A stretch of DNA of 32,651 bases from an uncultured Pseudomonadota bacterium (GTDB lineage Bacteria > Pseudomonadota > Alphaproteobacteria > RUG11792). Shown in pieces: positions 23,592 through 32,651 of the stretch. The position numbers and the translations under genes are program-made. The notes under the pieces are model-generated. The model saw nothing but the letters and a program-made list of their open reading frames with translations, searched no databases and was not told where the DNA came from. Within the stretch, counting starts at the first letter, position 1, and each line of letters starts with the position of its first letter. Location of the stretch: positions 1 through 32,651 of the forward strand of contig CADBLQ010000004.1 of the NCBI GenBank assembly GCA_902795615.1, written 5' to 3'.

Positions 23592-26042
23592 ATGAAATTT
23601 ACATTCGATTGGTTAAAAGACCACTTAGACACCACACTATCTCCTTATGAAGTGGCTGAAAAATTAACAATGTTAGGAGTTGAAGTTGAAGAAGTTATTG
23701 ACTACTCGAAAATACTGAATAATTTTGTTATTGGTAAAATAATGAATGCTGAAAAACATCCTAATGCTGATAAGTTACGTGTTTGCTCAGTAGATATTGG
23801 AATTGAAAAACTACTACAAATTGTATGCGGGGCATCTAATGCTCGTGAAGGCATTTATGTTGTGGTAGCGTTGCCTGGAGCAATTGTTCCATCAACACAA
23901 ACCGTACTTAAAAAAGGCACTATTCGTGAAATAGAAAGTCGAGGCATGATGTGTTCAGCAAGTGAATTGTGCTTGGATTTAGAATGTACAGATGGTGGAA
24001 TTATTGAGTTGCCTAATGATGTCATTATTGGGGAAACAGCAGTTACCGGATTGAAACTCAATGATGTTGTATACGACGTGAGTATTACGCCCAACCGTGG
24101 GGATTTATTCAGTGTCCATGGTATAGCACGGCAATTAGCATCAGCTAAGTATGGCACTTTGAAAACAATTGATGTTGGTGAACTCACGCAAACTATTGAA
24201 AATCCTATAGAAATAAAACTTGAAAGTGAAAATTGTGAATATTTTTCAACTGTGGCAATAAAAAATTTTAATGGAAACACACCTGAAAAAATATCTAACC
24301 GTCTGAAGTTATGTGGGCAAAAACTAATATCATGTCCTGTTGATATTGCTAATTATATTTGTTTTGATATGGGGCAACCAATGCACGTATTTGATTTAGA
24401 TAAATTACCTCAAACAATATATATACGTGATGCAAAAGCTGGTGAACAGATAAAAACTCTTGCTGGCAATATTGAACAGTTACCAGAACAGGCATTAATT
24501 GCAAGTAGTCAAAATGAACCAATAAGTATTGTAGGTATTATGGGTGGGCAAAGTACTGCAGTTTCAGAAAATTCGACAAATTTATTATTAGAAAGTTCAT
24601 ATTTTAATAAAGTGTCAATTACCAAAACGGGTCAAACTCTGCACCTTACTACTGATGCTCGCACACGCTTTGAACGGGGTATTGATCCAGACAAAGTAAA
24701 CTTTGCACAGTTGTATTTCATTAAAATATTAAAAACTGTTTGTCCAAGTATTGAGTTATCTGGTATAAAGTCAGTCGGGGCATTGCCTCCAAATAAACAT
24801 AAAATCTCATTATCCTATGAAAAATTCCATGATGTACTCCAATTTGGAGCTGACGATTTTAAAAAAGCTCCCATATTACTGCAAAATATAGGTTGCAAAA
24901 TTTTAGAACAGTCTGGAACTTTAATAACTGTTGAAACTCCATCATGGAGGCATGACTTAGAAATTGAAGAGGATTTAATTGAGGAAATATTGCAATTAAG
25001 TGGATTTGATAAAATTCAAGCAGTGAAATTACCTTATGCTGAGCCAATAACAGATCGTGAACGTAATGATAATTTACTAGATATTTTGATTCATAATGGA
25101 TACCAAGAATGTAAGACTTTCTCACTGATTGATGAAAAAACAGCGGAATTATTTTCTCAAGAGGGTAGTATTATCAAAATTGAAGATGCCCTCTCAGGAG
25201 AATTTGCCGTCTTGCGAACAACGTTAGTTGCATCGCATTTAAAAGCAGTACTACATGCACAAAGCAGAACGTTGCCATCTATAAAAATCTGTGAGTATGG
25301 TAGACAATTTTATCTTGGCATCGAAAATGAATTACAAAATGTTGTTGAACGGATGCTTCCTTTACATCCTGAACTTGTAAAGCAATTTAAAAACGAAAAG
25401 GCTAACATAGTTGAGGAAAGTGTTTTAATTGGAACAATTTCTGAAATTGAAAAACCTCGTCATTGGAATAAACCCAGTTTGATATCTGTTTTTGATGTCA
25501 AAGCCGATGTAGAAGGTTTAATTAGGCAACTTGGAATAAAAACGAAATTGGATACTTCAGCTTCTGCATATTATCATCCAGGACGAAGTGGAAGTTACAT
25601 GTTTCGAAGAGATATATGTGTTGCCCAATTTGGTGAAGTTCATCCTATGGTACTAGATAGTATTGGTATTAAATCACCTGTTTACTGTTTTGAACTTTTT
25701 CTCGATAGAATTCCGGAATTAAAAACTTCAATTATGCCAGTAAGTGAGGTTTCGCCATATCAATCTGTAACACGAGATTTTTCATTTGTACTTAATAAAT
25801 CGGTGACTGCTGATATAGTTATTGAAACAATAAAGAAATTACATATAAATGAAATTAAAAATGTTAAGATATTCGATGTTTACGAATCGGAGAATTTAGG
25901 AGCGGATAAGAAGGCGTTAGCTTTTGAAATAACACTTTTATCAGACAAATGCACATTAACTGATGATGTAATTCAGAATATCTCTGATAAAGTAATTAAT
26001 GCCATTACTCAAAAATGCAATGGAAAATTACGTGGCAAGTAA
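23592..26042 (+). CDS. pheT: Phenylalanyl-tRNA synthetase beta chain
   Basis: 816 residues, full length. The N-terminal MKFTFDWLKDHLDT start is conserved. The tRNA-binding OB domain (about 39-150, IGKIMNAEKHPNADKLRVC), the B3/B4 editing domain (LLLESSYFNKVSITKTGQTL), the B5 domain, the synthetase-like core and the C-terminal FDX-ACB domain (SPYQSVTRDFSFVLNKSV near 718-735) are all present. It pairs with PheS, whose gene is not next to it. It overlaps dnaE at the 3' end, which couples the two. A TATAAA at about 23573 is a possible -10 close to the start. Confidence 0.97.
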   Translation: MKFTFDWLKDHLDTTLSPYEVAEKLTMLGVEVEEVIDYSKILNNFVIGKIMNAEKHPNADKLRVCSVDIGIEKLLQIVCGASNAREGIYVVVALPGAIVPSTQTVLKKGTIREIESRGMMCSASELCLDLECTDGGIIELPNDVIIGETAVTGLKLNDVVYDVSITPNRGDLFSVHGIARQLASAKYGTLKTIDVGELTQTIENPIEIKLESENCEYFSTVAIKNFNGNTPEKISNRLKLCGQKLISCPVDIANYICFDMGQPMHVFDLDKLPQTIYIRDAKAGEQIKTLAGNIEQLPEQALIASSQNEPISIVGIMGGQSTAVSENSTNLLLESSYFNKVSITKTGQTLHLTTDARTRFERGIDPDKVNFAQLYFIKILKTVCPSIELSGIKSVGALPPNKHKISLSYEKFHDVLQFGADDFKKAPILLQNIGCKILEQSGTLITVETPSWRHDLEIEEDLIEEILQLSGFDKIQAVKLPYAEPITDRERNDNLLDILIHNGYQECKTFSLIDEKTAELFSQEGSIIKIEDALSGEFAVLRTTLVASHLKAVLHAQSRTLPSIKICEYGRQFYLGIENELQNVVERMLPLHPELVKQFKNEKANIVEESVLIGTISEIEKPRHWNKPSLISVFDVKADVEGLIRQLGIKTKLDTSASAYYHPGRSGSYMFRRDICVAQFGEVHPMVLDSIGIKSPVYCFELFLDRIPELKTSIMPVSEVSPYQSVTRDFSFVLNKSVTADIVIETIKKLHINEIKNVKIFDVYESENLGADKKALAFEITLLSDKCTLTDDVIQNISDKVINAITQKCNGKLRGK

Positions 26043-29000
26043 CGCACCATTTATTCATTTACGTGTACACACAGCCTATTCATTATGTGAGGGAGCAGTA
26101 AAAATACCTGACTTGGTAACTGCATGTGAGCAGGAAGTTTTTCCTGCTATTGCAATTACTGATACGAATAATATGTTTGGTATTATGGAATTCACTGTTA
26201 AAACTTCAGAACATGGTATTCAACCAATTATTGGTACGACACTAAATCTAAAATTCGACGATATTATTGCTCCAATTCCGTTGCTTGCCAAAACCGAACA
26301 GGGATATGGACATTTAATGAAACTAATGACATCTTTTTACTTTCATAATAATAGATTTATTACATTACATGATTTAGAACAACATTGCAACGACATAATT
26401 TGTCTATCTGGCGGTGTAAGTGGTATTGCTGGAAAACTAATTGCAGAAAAGCAAACAGATAAAGCTAAAGAATATTTGGATGCTTTGTCTAATATATTTG
26501 GTAATAATTTGTATATAGAAATTTCCAGAATGGGAGAAGTGGGAGAAGTAGAAACTGAAGAGTTTTGTGTAAATTATGCAATTGATACTGGAACATCATT
26601 AGTCGCAACAAATGAGGTATTTTTTTTAACAAAAGATATGCACATGGCACAAGATGCCCTAATGTGTATTGCTGATGCTACATACATAGATGTACAAGAA
26701 CGTAGAAAATTAACTTCGGAACATTATTTAAAGACGTCACAGGAAATGTTTGAGTTATTTTCAGATATCCCTGAAGCAGTATTAAATACCTCAATAATAG
26801 CTAAACGCTGTTCGTTTATGCCTGAAAAAAAGAAACCTGAGTTACCACTATTTCTGGACGATGCTAAAATTAATGAAGATGAAATAATGGAAAATAAAGC
26901 CCGTTTGGGTTTGGAAGAAAAACTAGAAATTGTAAAAAATTACAAATCAAATATTAATAAGGATTTTTCTATTATTGAACGAGAATATCGAGATAGATTT
27001 GATTATGAGATATCCGTAATTAAAAAAATGGGTTTTTGTGGATATTTCCTGATTGTATCTGATTTTGTTAAGTGGTCTAAAGAGCATGATATTCCAGTGG
27101 GGCCAGGTCGTGGGTCAGGAGCAGGGTCAATTGTTGCATGGTGTATGCATATTACGGAACTTGACCCAATAAAATATACGCTTTTGTTTGAACGTTTTTT
27201 AAATCCAGAACGAGTATCGATGCCGGACTTCGATATTGACTTCTGTCAATTTAGACGCAATGAAACAATAGAATACGTACAACGAAAGTATGGTAAAAAC
27301 AGAGTGGCTCATATTATTGCACTTGGGAAATTACAGGCTAGGAATGTAGTTCGCGATGTTGGTAGAGTGTTACAAATGCCGTATGGGCAAGTAGATAAAA
27401 TAGCAAAACTAATTCCTCAAAACCCCACTGATCCAGTTACATTAAAACAGGCACTTGATATTGAGCCTCAATTAAAAGATTTGGTGGCACAAGATAGTCA
27501 GATAAAATTTTTAATCGATACTGCTATGCAGTTAGAAGGTTTGTATAGACATGCATCAATGCACGCTGCTGGTATTGTAATTGGGAACAAAAGTATAGAT
27601 GAAATAGTACCAGTATATTCTGACGGAGAAACATCATTAGCAATTACTCAATTTAATATGAAATACGTTGAAATGACTGGACTAGTGAAATTTGATTTTC
27701 TTGGGCTTAAAACACTGACCGTTATTCAATATGCTATAAATGACATTAAAAAATATAAAGGAGTTGAGATAGATATTAATTCAATTGATATGGAAGATTT
27801 AAAGACATTTAAACTGTTATGCGATGTTGATGTAGTAGGAGTATTTCAATTAGAAAGTGGAGGCATGAAAGACGTTATACGAAATTTACAACCTGACAAT
27901 ATTGAGGATATAATAGCACTTATTTCACTTTTCCGTCCTGGTCCTATGGATAATATTCCAACGTATTTGGCTAGAAAACATGGTAAAGAGTTTGTTAAAT
28001 ACTTACATCCGATTTTAGAACCGATTTTAAAGCCAACATATGGAGTAATGATTTACCAAGAACAGGTGATGCAGATTGCACAAAAAATGGCTGGTTACTC
28101 ATTGGCAGAAGCTGATTTATTGCGTAGAGCAATGGGTAAAAAGATAAGGGAGGAAATGGCACGTAATAGAACTATATTTGAAGAAGGAGCAAAAAAAAAC
28201 AATATAAGTGCGAGAATTGCTGGTGATGTTTTTGATATGATGGCAAAATTTGCCAGCTATGGATTTAATAGGTCTCATGCAGCAGCATATGGTGTTATAT
28301 CGTATCAAACTGCATGGTTAAAAGCTAATTACCGATTAGAATTTTATACTGCGTCTCTTAATCTTGAACTTACAAATACTGACAAAATTGCAATATTTAT
28401 ACAAGATGCCAAACAATCAGGTATCACAATACTACCACCTAACATAAACAAATCTGAGGCATTGTTTATTGAAGAAGGAGATAAATCTATAAGATATGCA
28501 CTTGGCGCGTTAAAAGGTAGTGGTCAAGCGGTTATGGAAGAGCTTGTAGCTGATAGAAACAGTAATGGCTTATTTAAAAATGTATTTGATTTTTTCAAAC
28601 GAGCAACAAAAATACGAGCATTTAACGCTAAGCATGCAGAAGCACTTATCTTTTCAGGTTCATTAGATTGTTTACACAATAATAGGCATCAGTTACATGC
28701 TTCTATTAAAAGTCTTCTTGAACTGGGGAATGAAAATTCAAATGTAAAACAGTTTTCATTATTTGGCGAATTATCTCCATCTGGAGTGTCTCTTGCTAAC
28801 GTTCCTGAATGGCAAGTTTTGGAAAAACTGGATTATGAACGCCAAGCAATAACTTTTTACCTAACTGCACATCCTATGGAGTTATACAATGAGTTACTAA
28901 AAAGTATGGGTATTGTTAATAGCAAAGATTTTTCAATTACAAATAACCACATAAAGGTAGCTGGTATGTTAATGGGAAAACGCGAACGCCTATCGAAAAC

Positions 29001-29418
29001 AGGTCAAAAATACGCTTTTGCAATGTTTTCAGATACAAGTAATTCATTTGAGGTAACTGTATTCCCCGACTTGTACGGTAAGGTACGCGAATATTTACAA
29101 ATAGGTAAGCCATACATAATGACTGTTGATATTGAAGGTGTCGGGGAAAAATTAAATATACATGCTGTAGAAGTACAAGATTTAGATATTCTAATTAAAA
29201 AACAAAAAATATATATTGATATAAATAATAATACGAATGTACATGCTTTACGGGAATTCTTAGACAAGTGTAACCCGGGTGATAATAAAATATACTTCTT
29301 TAGTAAAGATCAGTATGGTCAAAATTACGAAATCAATACAGGTTATTCCCGCGACCTAACACTAACAAAACGTAAGTACCTAAAAGACAAGCTCAATATC
29401 AATATAATGTACTTGTAA
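26020..29418 (+). CDS. dnaE: DNA polymerase III alpha subunit
   Basis: 1132 residues from the ATG at 26020, chosen because the conserved FIHLRVHTAYSL block then begins at residue 11; an ATG at 25999 would add 7 residues. Domains in order: PHP (about 10-280), polymerase core with GPGRGSGAGSIVAW and the catalytic PDFDIDF motif near 400, fingers with HASMHAAGIVIG, FRPGPMDNIP and a YGFNRSHAAAYGVISY block, then helix-hairpin-helix and OB domain (IKVAGMLMGKRERLSKTGQKY). It is the replicative polymerase. The overlap with pheT is 23 nt. The C-terminal beta/tau-binding region is a little short (E. coli 1160). Confidence 0.97.
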   Translation: MENYVASNAPFIHLRVHTAYSLCEGAVKIPDLVTACEQEVFPAIAITDTNNMFGIMEFTVKTSEHGIQPIIGTTLNLKFDDIIAPIPLLAKTEQGYGHLMKLMTSFYFHNNRFITLHDLEQHCNDIICLSGGVSGIAGKLIAEKQTDKAKEYLDALSNIFGNNLYIEISRMGEVGEVETEEFCVNYAIDTGTSLVATNEVFFLTKDMHMAQDALMCIADATYIDVQERRKLTSEHYLKTSQEMFELFSDIPEAVLNTSIIAKRCSFMPEKKKPELPLFLDDAKINEDEIMENKARLGLEEKLEIVKNYKSNINKDFSIIEREYRDRFDYEISVIKKMGFCGYFLIVSDFVKWSKEHDIPVGPGRGSGAGSIVAWCMHITELDPIKYTLLFERFLNPERVSMPDFDIDFCQFRRNETIEYVQRKYGKNRVAHIIALGKLQARNVVRDVGRVLQMPYGQVDKIAKLIPQNPTDPVTLKQALDIEPQLKDLVAQDSQIKFLIDTAMQLEGLYRHASMHAAGIVIGNKSIDEIVPVYSDGETSLAITQFNMKYVEMTGLVKFDFLGLKTLTVIQYAINDIKKYKGVEIDINSIDMEDLKTFKLLCDVDVVGVFQLESGGMKDVIRNLQPDNIEDIIALISLFRPGPMDNIPTYLARKHGKEFVKYLHPILEPILKPTYGVMIYQEQVMQIAQKMAGYSLAEADLLRRAMGKKIREEMARNRTIFEEGAKKNNISARIAGDVFDMMAKFASYGFNRSHAAAYGVISYQTAWLKANYRLEFYTASLNLELTNTDKIAIFIQDAKQSGITILPPNINKSEALFIEEGDKSIRYALGALKGSGQAVMEELVADRNSNGLFKNVFDFFKRATKIRAFNAKHAEALIFSGSLDCLHNNRHQLHASIKSLLELGNENSNVKQFSLFGELSPSGVSLANVPEWQVLEKLDYERQAITFYLTAHPMELYNELLKSMGIVNSKDFSITNNHIKVAGMLMGKRERLSKTGQKYAFAMFSDTSNSFEVTVFPDLYGKVREYLQIGKPYIMTVDIEGVGEKLNIHAVEVQDLDILIKKQKIYIDINNNTNVHALREFLDKCNPGDNKIYFFSKDQYGQNYEINTGYSRDLTLTKRKYLKDKLNINIMYL

Positions 29419-29758
29419 TATTAATTAATTTTGCTCATACAATAATATACAGTATAACGATACTAAAGGTGTGACAAGAATTAATGTAACAAGTATTTTT
29501 ATTAGTAAAAAAACGGAGTTATCCCGAAAAGATTTTATTTTTGGATATGCTGTTTTTTAATTTCCATCTTAAGACTTTTGCGGATGTAGAACAAATAATT
29601 TTATCCCAGCCTATATAGAACATAATTTACGTATTTTAGTAATTTTGGTGTCAGTTTTCGACTTTCAATCTCAAATTGTCAAAAATTAACACCAATATTT
29701 AAATATTGTACACTTCATAAATGCATGTGCAATACTGTAGCTACAAACTATTTAGACT
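29419..29758. other. Non-coding region between dnaE and the membrane protein gene
   Basis: No coding frame is supported over these 340 nt. A perfect 16-bp palindrome lies at 29693-29708 (CAATATTTAAATATTG). Read on the minus strand, it is followed by GTGTTAATTTTT and could end the membrane protein transcript. TTGGTGT (29645-29651) and ACACCAA (29689-29695) form a 7-bp inverted pair 37 nt apart. TGTAGCTACA (29736-29745) is another palindrome. AGTAT/ATACT (29452-29465) is a weak stem after dnaE. Confidence 0.5.
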
Positions 29759-30703
29759 CTATCTTCTGACTATCGTATCTGGGAGTGGCGGTATTTCCGT
29801 TGTCTTATCTTTTGACTCTGGGTTTTCTTTACGTTTTTTTTCAATCTTGGCTTCCATTTCAACTATTTTTTCTGTTTGTTTATAATAACAGCCCCAATCG
29901 TAATAGGAATACTTATAACTATGTAATAGAGCAGATCGGGAACCTGTCTTGTCTAAAACGTCAGGTTCAATATCACGTTTCCAACTCATTTTCACGTGCG
30001 TGTCGTCCACAACTGCAAGAGAGATATTCCCAAATTCAATAGCTTTTGCTATTTTGTCATACCACGTTCCTGACACCGACCATGTCTTTTGGTCAGGTGT
30101 CCAATCGGGATTTTTCTTTATTTCACGTTCTATATCACATAACATATCATGGCGAATGCCATCCTTATGAACCGCACGTAAGTACTGAACAGGAAGACAT
30201 GCTTGAGCGATAAAGACAGTAATACAGGATAACAGTGCAACTATTGTCGATACAGCAATTTTGTAAGAACGTAACTGAATGCGATTATTTGATGTAAAAT
30301 AACTAGCACAAAAAGCGAATACTGCAAAAGCATTTATTAATAGACCGAGTAAGAACGGTTTTGTTCCTAGTTCACCAATTAAAAAGCTTTTAACACTTGT
30401 TGCAATATTTCCCATAACAACAGTGAGTAAACTTATTAACCAAAACATATTAAATATTTTTGTAGCTACAATGATACCGTTTGATGACGGTAACTCAGAC
30501 TCATCAATACCATCTTTACAAGTCCAAAAGATTACAAGAGGAGCTAGCAAAAGCGTAATTGCTGAAGCAGACCATACGTTGTAGTAAACAACTGCCATTT
30601 GTAGGTTAACTCCATACAATGCTTCTATACCGCGAACAACCGTACAACAAAAGGCATATAAAAATAGCAGTACTAAAAAGTTATATGTCGCATTAAACTT
30701 CAT
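29759..30703 (-). CDS. Multi-pass membrane protein of unknown function
   Basis: Not recognised. 314 residues. About five hydrophobic segments in the first 170 residues (roughly 7-25, 38-60, 82-104, 115-137, 148-168) are followed by a soluble C-terminal part of about 140 residues. That part contains a Trp-rich stretch around 197-214, a DDTHVKMSWK segment and an acidic/basic tail with many Glu and Lys (about 282-310). No catalytic motif is seen. It may be a transporter-like or sensor protein; no family can be named. It has the same direction as the secreted protein gene upstream, but a terminator lies between. Confidence 0.75.
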   Translation of the reverse strand: MKFNATYNFLVLLFLYAFCCTVVRGIEALYGVNLQMAVVYYNVWSASAITLLLAPLVIFWTCKDGIDESELPSSNGIIVATKIFNMFWLISLLTVVMGNIATSVKSFLIGELGTKPFLLGLLINAFAVFAFCASYFTSNNRIQLRSYKIAVSTIVALLSCITVFIAQACLPVQYLRAVHKDGIRHDMLCDIEREIKKNPDWTPDQKTWSVSGTWYDKIAKAIEFGNISLAVVDDTHVKMSWKRDIEPDVLDKTGSRSALLHSYKYSYYDWGCYYKQTEKIVEMEAKIEKKRKENPESKDKTTEIPPLPDTIVRR

Positions 30704-30801
30704 AAAATATATAATTTTTTATATTCCCCTAATTTGATTGTACCATGGTGTGGATGTACGTGTCAAACATATTTATGATTTACTGGTTTATATATTAAAG
30801 A

Positions 30802-30828
30802 AGGCACAAACCCTAAGGTATTGTGCCT
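30802..30828 (-). terminator. Terminator of the secreted beta-type protein gene
   Basis: AGGCACAA (30802-30809) pairs with TTGTGCCT (30821-30828), a perfect 8-bp stem with an 11-nt loop. On the minus strand it is followed by TCTTTAATAT. It lies 30 nt after the stop at 30858. Confidence 0.65.
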
Positions 30829-30857
30829 AAATTATTTCTATCTCTGCAATTAAAGTA

Positions 30858-32294
30858 TTATAAATTCAATATTGCTCCACTTCCAACTGTAATTTCAGAA
30901 GCTAAGTCTCCACTTGCAGGTGCAACTACTGTAATTCCTTTAAAGGTGTATTCAGTATTGGTTAATTTTACATTTACATTTTTCCCAATCTCTAACGAGT
31001 ATCCTTTCTCATCATCCACAGTAGGTTTATCGCTTATTACGAATTCCTTCGCTGTTGTTTCAACTTGACCTTTAGTGTGATTTGATACCTTTAAGTTTAG
31101 ATCTTTTTGTGTTGCCGTTGCATTTATTTTGCAAAAACTTGCTACTTCCGGTGAAAATTCAACGTCTGTCATGCTTGCTGACTTTAAAGCAACTGTTAGG
31201 TTGTTATTTTGCTCACCATTGAAAGTGATTGTTTTCAACCCTGCATTAGTAGTCTTTAGCGAAAGTGTCTTTTTTACACTAGGTTTTATATTCATATTGA
31301 ATGTATAAGAAGTATTAGTGCTTTCAAGACTTGATAATAAGTCGTAGCCTGTGTCTGTAGCCTCCCAATCAATCAAGACGTTACCTGCAGTATTAGGTGT
31401 TATTTCAGCTTTATCCTCAGCTGTCGTATTTTTATTTATATCTGCACCGAAATCTACTGAATAACTTACAGCTTCATCTGTACCCATATCATTTGTTTCA
31501 CTGGTAGGTATAACCGTTATGCTCTTCTCGTCGAGAGTCTTGTTTAAGGTTTCGTCATCAGCTATGAATTTAGTACCAGGGCTAGCAGGTGAAGTCATAT
31601 CTATTATCGAAACATTATAATAATTGCTGTCTACAATCTTTTCCACTTTAAGTTTTGCCCCAGATATTTCCCCCTTTCCTTTGGTTACCCAAAGATCTTG
31701 AATTGAAGCATTCGTAAGAGTACAGTTTGCAATTTGCCCTGATAACTGGGTTCTTGCTACTTCATAGTCAGTCCGAATTGTGTTAGCATCGCTGTACTCA
31801 ATGCTTAGCTTATCATTTGCGTTGAGACCACTAGCATTCAATTTAGTAAAGGTTCCATTGGTAATGTTTATTGACCCGCCTGAACCAAATTGAACGGTTG
31901 TGCCACCAGTATTTACTGTACTACTATTACCAAACGCCATACTACTGGACACATTCATGGTTGGGTTATAATCTTGACTAGATATGGTTGTCTTAGCTAA
32001 CGTGAGATCCCCATTGAATGTTACATTACTAAAACTTAGTGAAACATTCCCTGTTGCAGAGAAGTTACCACTATACGTAACATCTTTATCAGCCACAATC
32101 GTTGCTGGTGAGTCTGCATCATCTGATGTTGCTGAACATGTCGCTGTAAACACGTATGCGTCACTTGTTTGCAAATTTAATTGCCCACCGGTAGCAACGT
32201 TCACTGGATAACTAATAGTATTGGTAGTAGATGTAGCATTTACCAAATTGATGCTTGCAAGCATTGCAAAAATTAATAACAATTTGTTTGTCAT
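30858..32294 (-). CDS. Secreted Ser/Thr/Asn-rich beta-structured protein, adhesin-like
   Basis: Not assigned to a family. 478 residues. A clean signal peptide (MTNKLLLIFAMLASINLVNA, cut after residue 20) follows a GAGG ribosome-binding site. The first ~140 mature residues are short alternating strands rich in Ser, Thr, Asn, Gly and Val (for example GNVSLSFSNVTFNGDLTL, then VQFGSGGSINITNGTF), as in beta-helix passenger domains. Further beta-type stretches continue to the end, with few charged clusters. It has no C-terminal barrel, no LPXTG and no type I secretion repeat, so it is not a classic autotransporter. It may be periplasmic, released, or surface-bound by a partner. A repeat-rich promoter region precedes it. 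Confidence 0.78.
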   Translation of the reverse strand: MTNKLLLIFAMLASINLVNATSTTNTISYPVNVATGGQLNLQTSDAYVFTATCSATSDDADSPATIVADKDVTYSGNFSATGNVSLSFSNVTFNGDLTLAKTTISSQDYNPTMNVSSSMAFGNSSTVNTGGTTVQFGSGGSINITNGTFTKLNASGLNANDKLSIEYSDANTIRTDYEVARTQLSGQIANCTLTNASIQDLWVTKGKGEISGAKLKVEKIVDSNYYNVSIIDMTSPASPGTKFIADDETLNKTLDEKSITVIPTSETNDMGTDEAVSYSVDFGADINKNTTAEDKAEITPNTAGNVLIDWEATDTGYDLLSSLESTNTSYTFNMNIKPSVKKTLSLKTTNAGLKTITFNGEQNNNLTVALKSASMTDVEFSPEVASFCKINATATQKDLNLKVSNHTKGQVETTAKEFVISDKPTVDDEKGYSLEIGKNVNVKLTNTEYTFKGITVVAPASGDLASEITVGSGAILNL

Positions 32295-32640
32295 ATTACC
32301 TCATGTAAATAAATTAAATATTTGTAATAGCATAAACATTTCGTAAGATATAATATAAGCTATATATAATATATATACTTATGCTATTACTTAATTATGA
32401 TAAATTACAAATAGTGCAAAAATAGTTAACTATTTAATTTTAATTAAAATTAATTTCTATAGCTAACTAAGCTCCTATTACTGTTGATGAAGCTAACGGT
32501 ACTTAGCTTATGATAATGAAGAGGGTAACTTTGTATTTAAAAACAGATTAAGATAGAAAAAATGAAGATACGTCAATATTTATCAACCTTCAGATATGAT
32601 AAAATATTCACAAGATAGAAATACATTAGGGGATAATACT
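32295..32640. promoter_or_regulatory. Palindrome-rich divergent regulatory region
   Basis: 346 nt without a gene, between two divergent starts. GTAATAGCATAA (32324-32335) and TTATGCTATTAC (32379-32390) are perfect 12-bp inverted repeats around a 43-nt TA-rich core. AAATAGTTAACTATTT (32420-32435) is a 16-bp palindrome, and the next 20 bp (32434-32453, AT only) are another perfect palindrome. AGCTAAC occurs at 32461-32467 and 32491-32497. AAGCTAA/TTAGCTT (32490-32496, 32503-32509) can form a 7-bp hairpin. TATGATAAAAT at 32595-32605 is a -10-like element for the right-edge gene. Confidence 0.55.
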
Positions 32641-32651
32641 ATGAACAATGA
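32641..32651 (+). CDS. Start of a further gene, cut by the window edge
   Basis: ATG-AAC-AAT-GA at the very end follows AGGGG (32628-32632) at 8-nt spacing and a -10-like TATGATAAAAT about 40 nt earlier, so a gene probably begins here. Only three codons are visible and nothing can be said of the product. Confidence 0.4.

Noticed and set aside
23855-24280. Minus-strand 141-codon frame inside pheT
   Set aside because: It lies opposite the conserved OB and editing regions of pheT and shows no family motif.
29452-29465. AGTAT-ATACT stem as the dnaE terminator
   Set aside because: The stem is only 5 bp and no T-run follows.
1-32651. CRISPR array, rRNA, complete insertion sequence or toxin-antitoxin pair
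   Set aside because: No regularly spaced repeats, rRNA cores, transposase with terminal repeats, or small toxin-antitoxin gene pairs were seen on reading both strands.

Overview
The window looks like a piece of a reduced, AT-rich genome of an intracellular alphaproteobacterium of the Rickettsiales/Holosporales kind. This is inferred from gene content, not from a phylogeny. The pointers are a short alphaproteobacterial-style SRP RNA, a capsid and a holin of the gene-transfer-agent (GTA) type, an organophosphate importer of the GlpT/UhpC family, a PD-(D/E)XK 'Rpn' transposase-like protein, a scattered type VI secretion system (T6SS), and housekeeping genes detached from their usual operon partners (nuoB, gatC, pheT).

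Layout. 1-1960: an HK97/GTA-type major capsid gene that lacks the scaffold (delta) domain, followed by a 3-TM GTA-type holin, with no other phage gene in view. 2090-3611: SRP RNA, then an Smr-domain gene overlapping tilS. 3755-5968: a large exported protein of unknown function with a basic Asn/Lys/Thr-rich tail. 6030-8615: GlpT-like phosphate-ester antiporter and an orphan PotD-like solute-binding protein. 8648-11105: rmuC and a TauE/SafE permease, divergent. 11112-14648 (minus): tssB-tssC and an exported HtrA-PDZ protein whose catalytic triad is replaced, spaced as one operon. 14817-16388: a lipoprotein secretin divergent from tssB. 16536-17979: PD-(D/E)XK transposase-like gene and the 3' remnant of an outer-membrane beta-barrel gene. 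18098-20859 (minus): gatC-thrS-nrdG-like operon. 21004-22505: small exported protein, tRNA-Thr and tRNA-His, and a stand-alone nuoB. 22494-29418: tssA (minus), then pheT-dnaE overlapping. 29419-32651: a membrane protein and a secreted Ser/Thr/Asn-rich beta-type protein. Upstream of the latter lies a regulatory region dense in palindromes, then the first codons of a further gene.

How the genes fit together. tssA, tssB and tssC give the sheath and its assembly cap. The rest of the T6SS (baseplate, membrane complex, Hcp, VgrG, ClpV) must lie elsewhere if the system is complete. The pseudoprotease sits 3 nt behind tssC and the secretin is divergent from tssB, so this locus may be a composite secretion island. 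The transporters suit import of host phosphorylated metabolites. The other genes cover translation (tilS, thrS, pheT, gatC, two tRNAs), replication (dnaE), protein targeting (SRP RNA) and respiration (nuoB). No CRISPR array, rRNA or complete insertion sequence with terminal repeats was seen.
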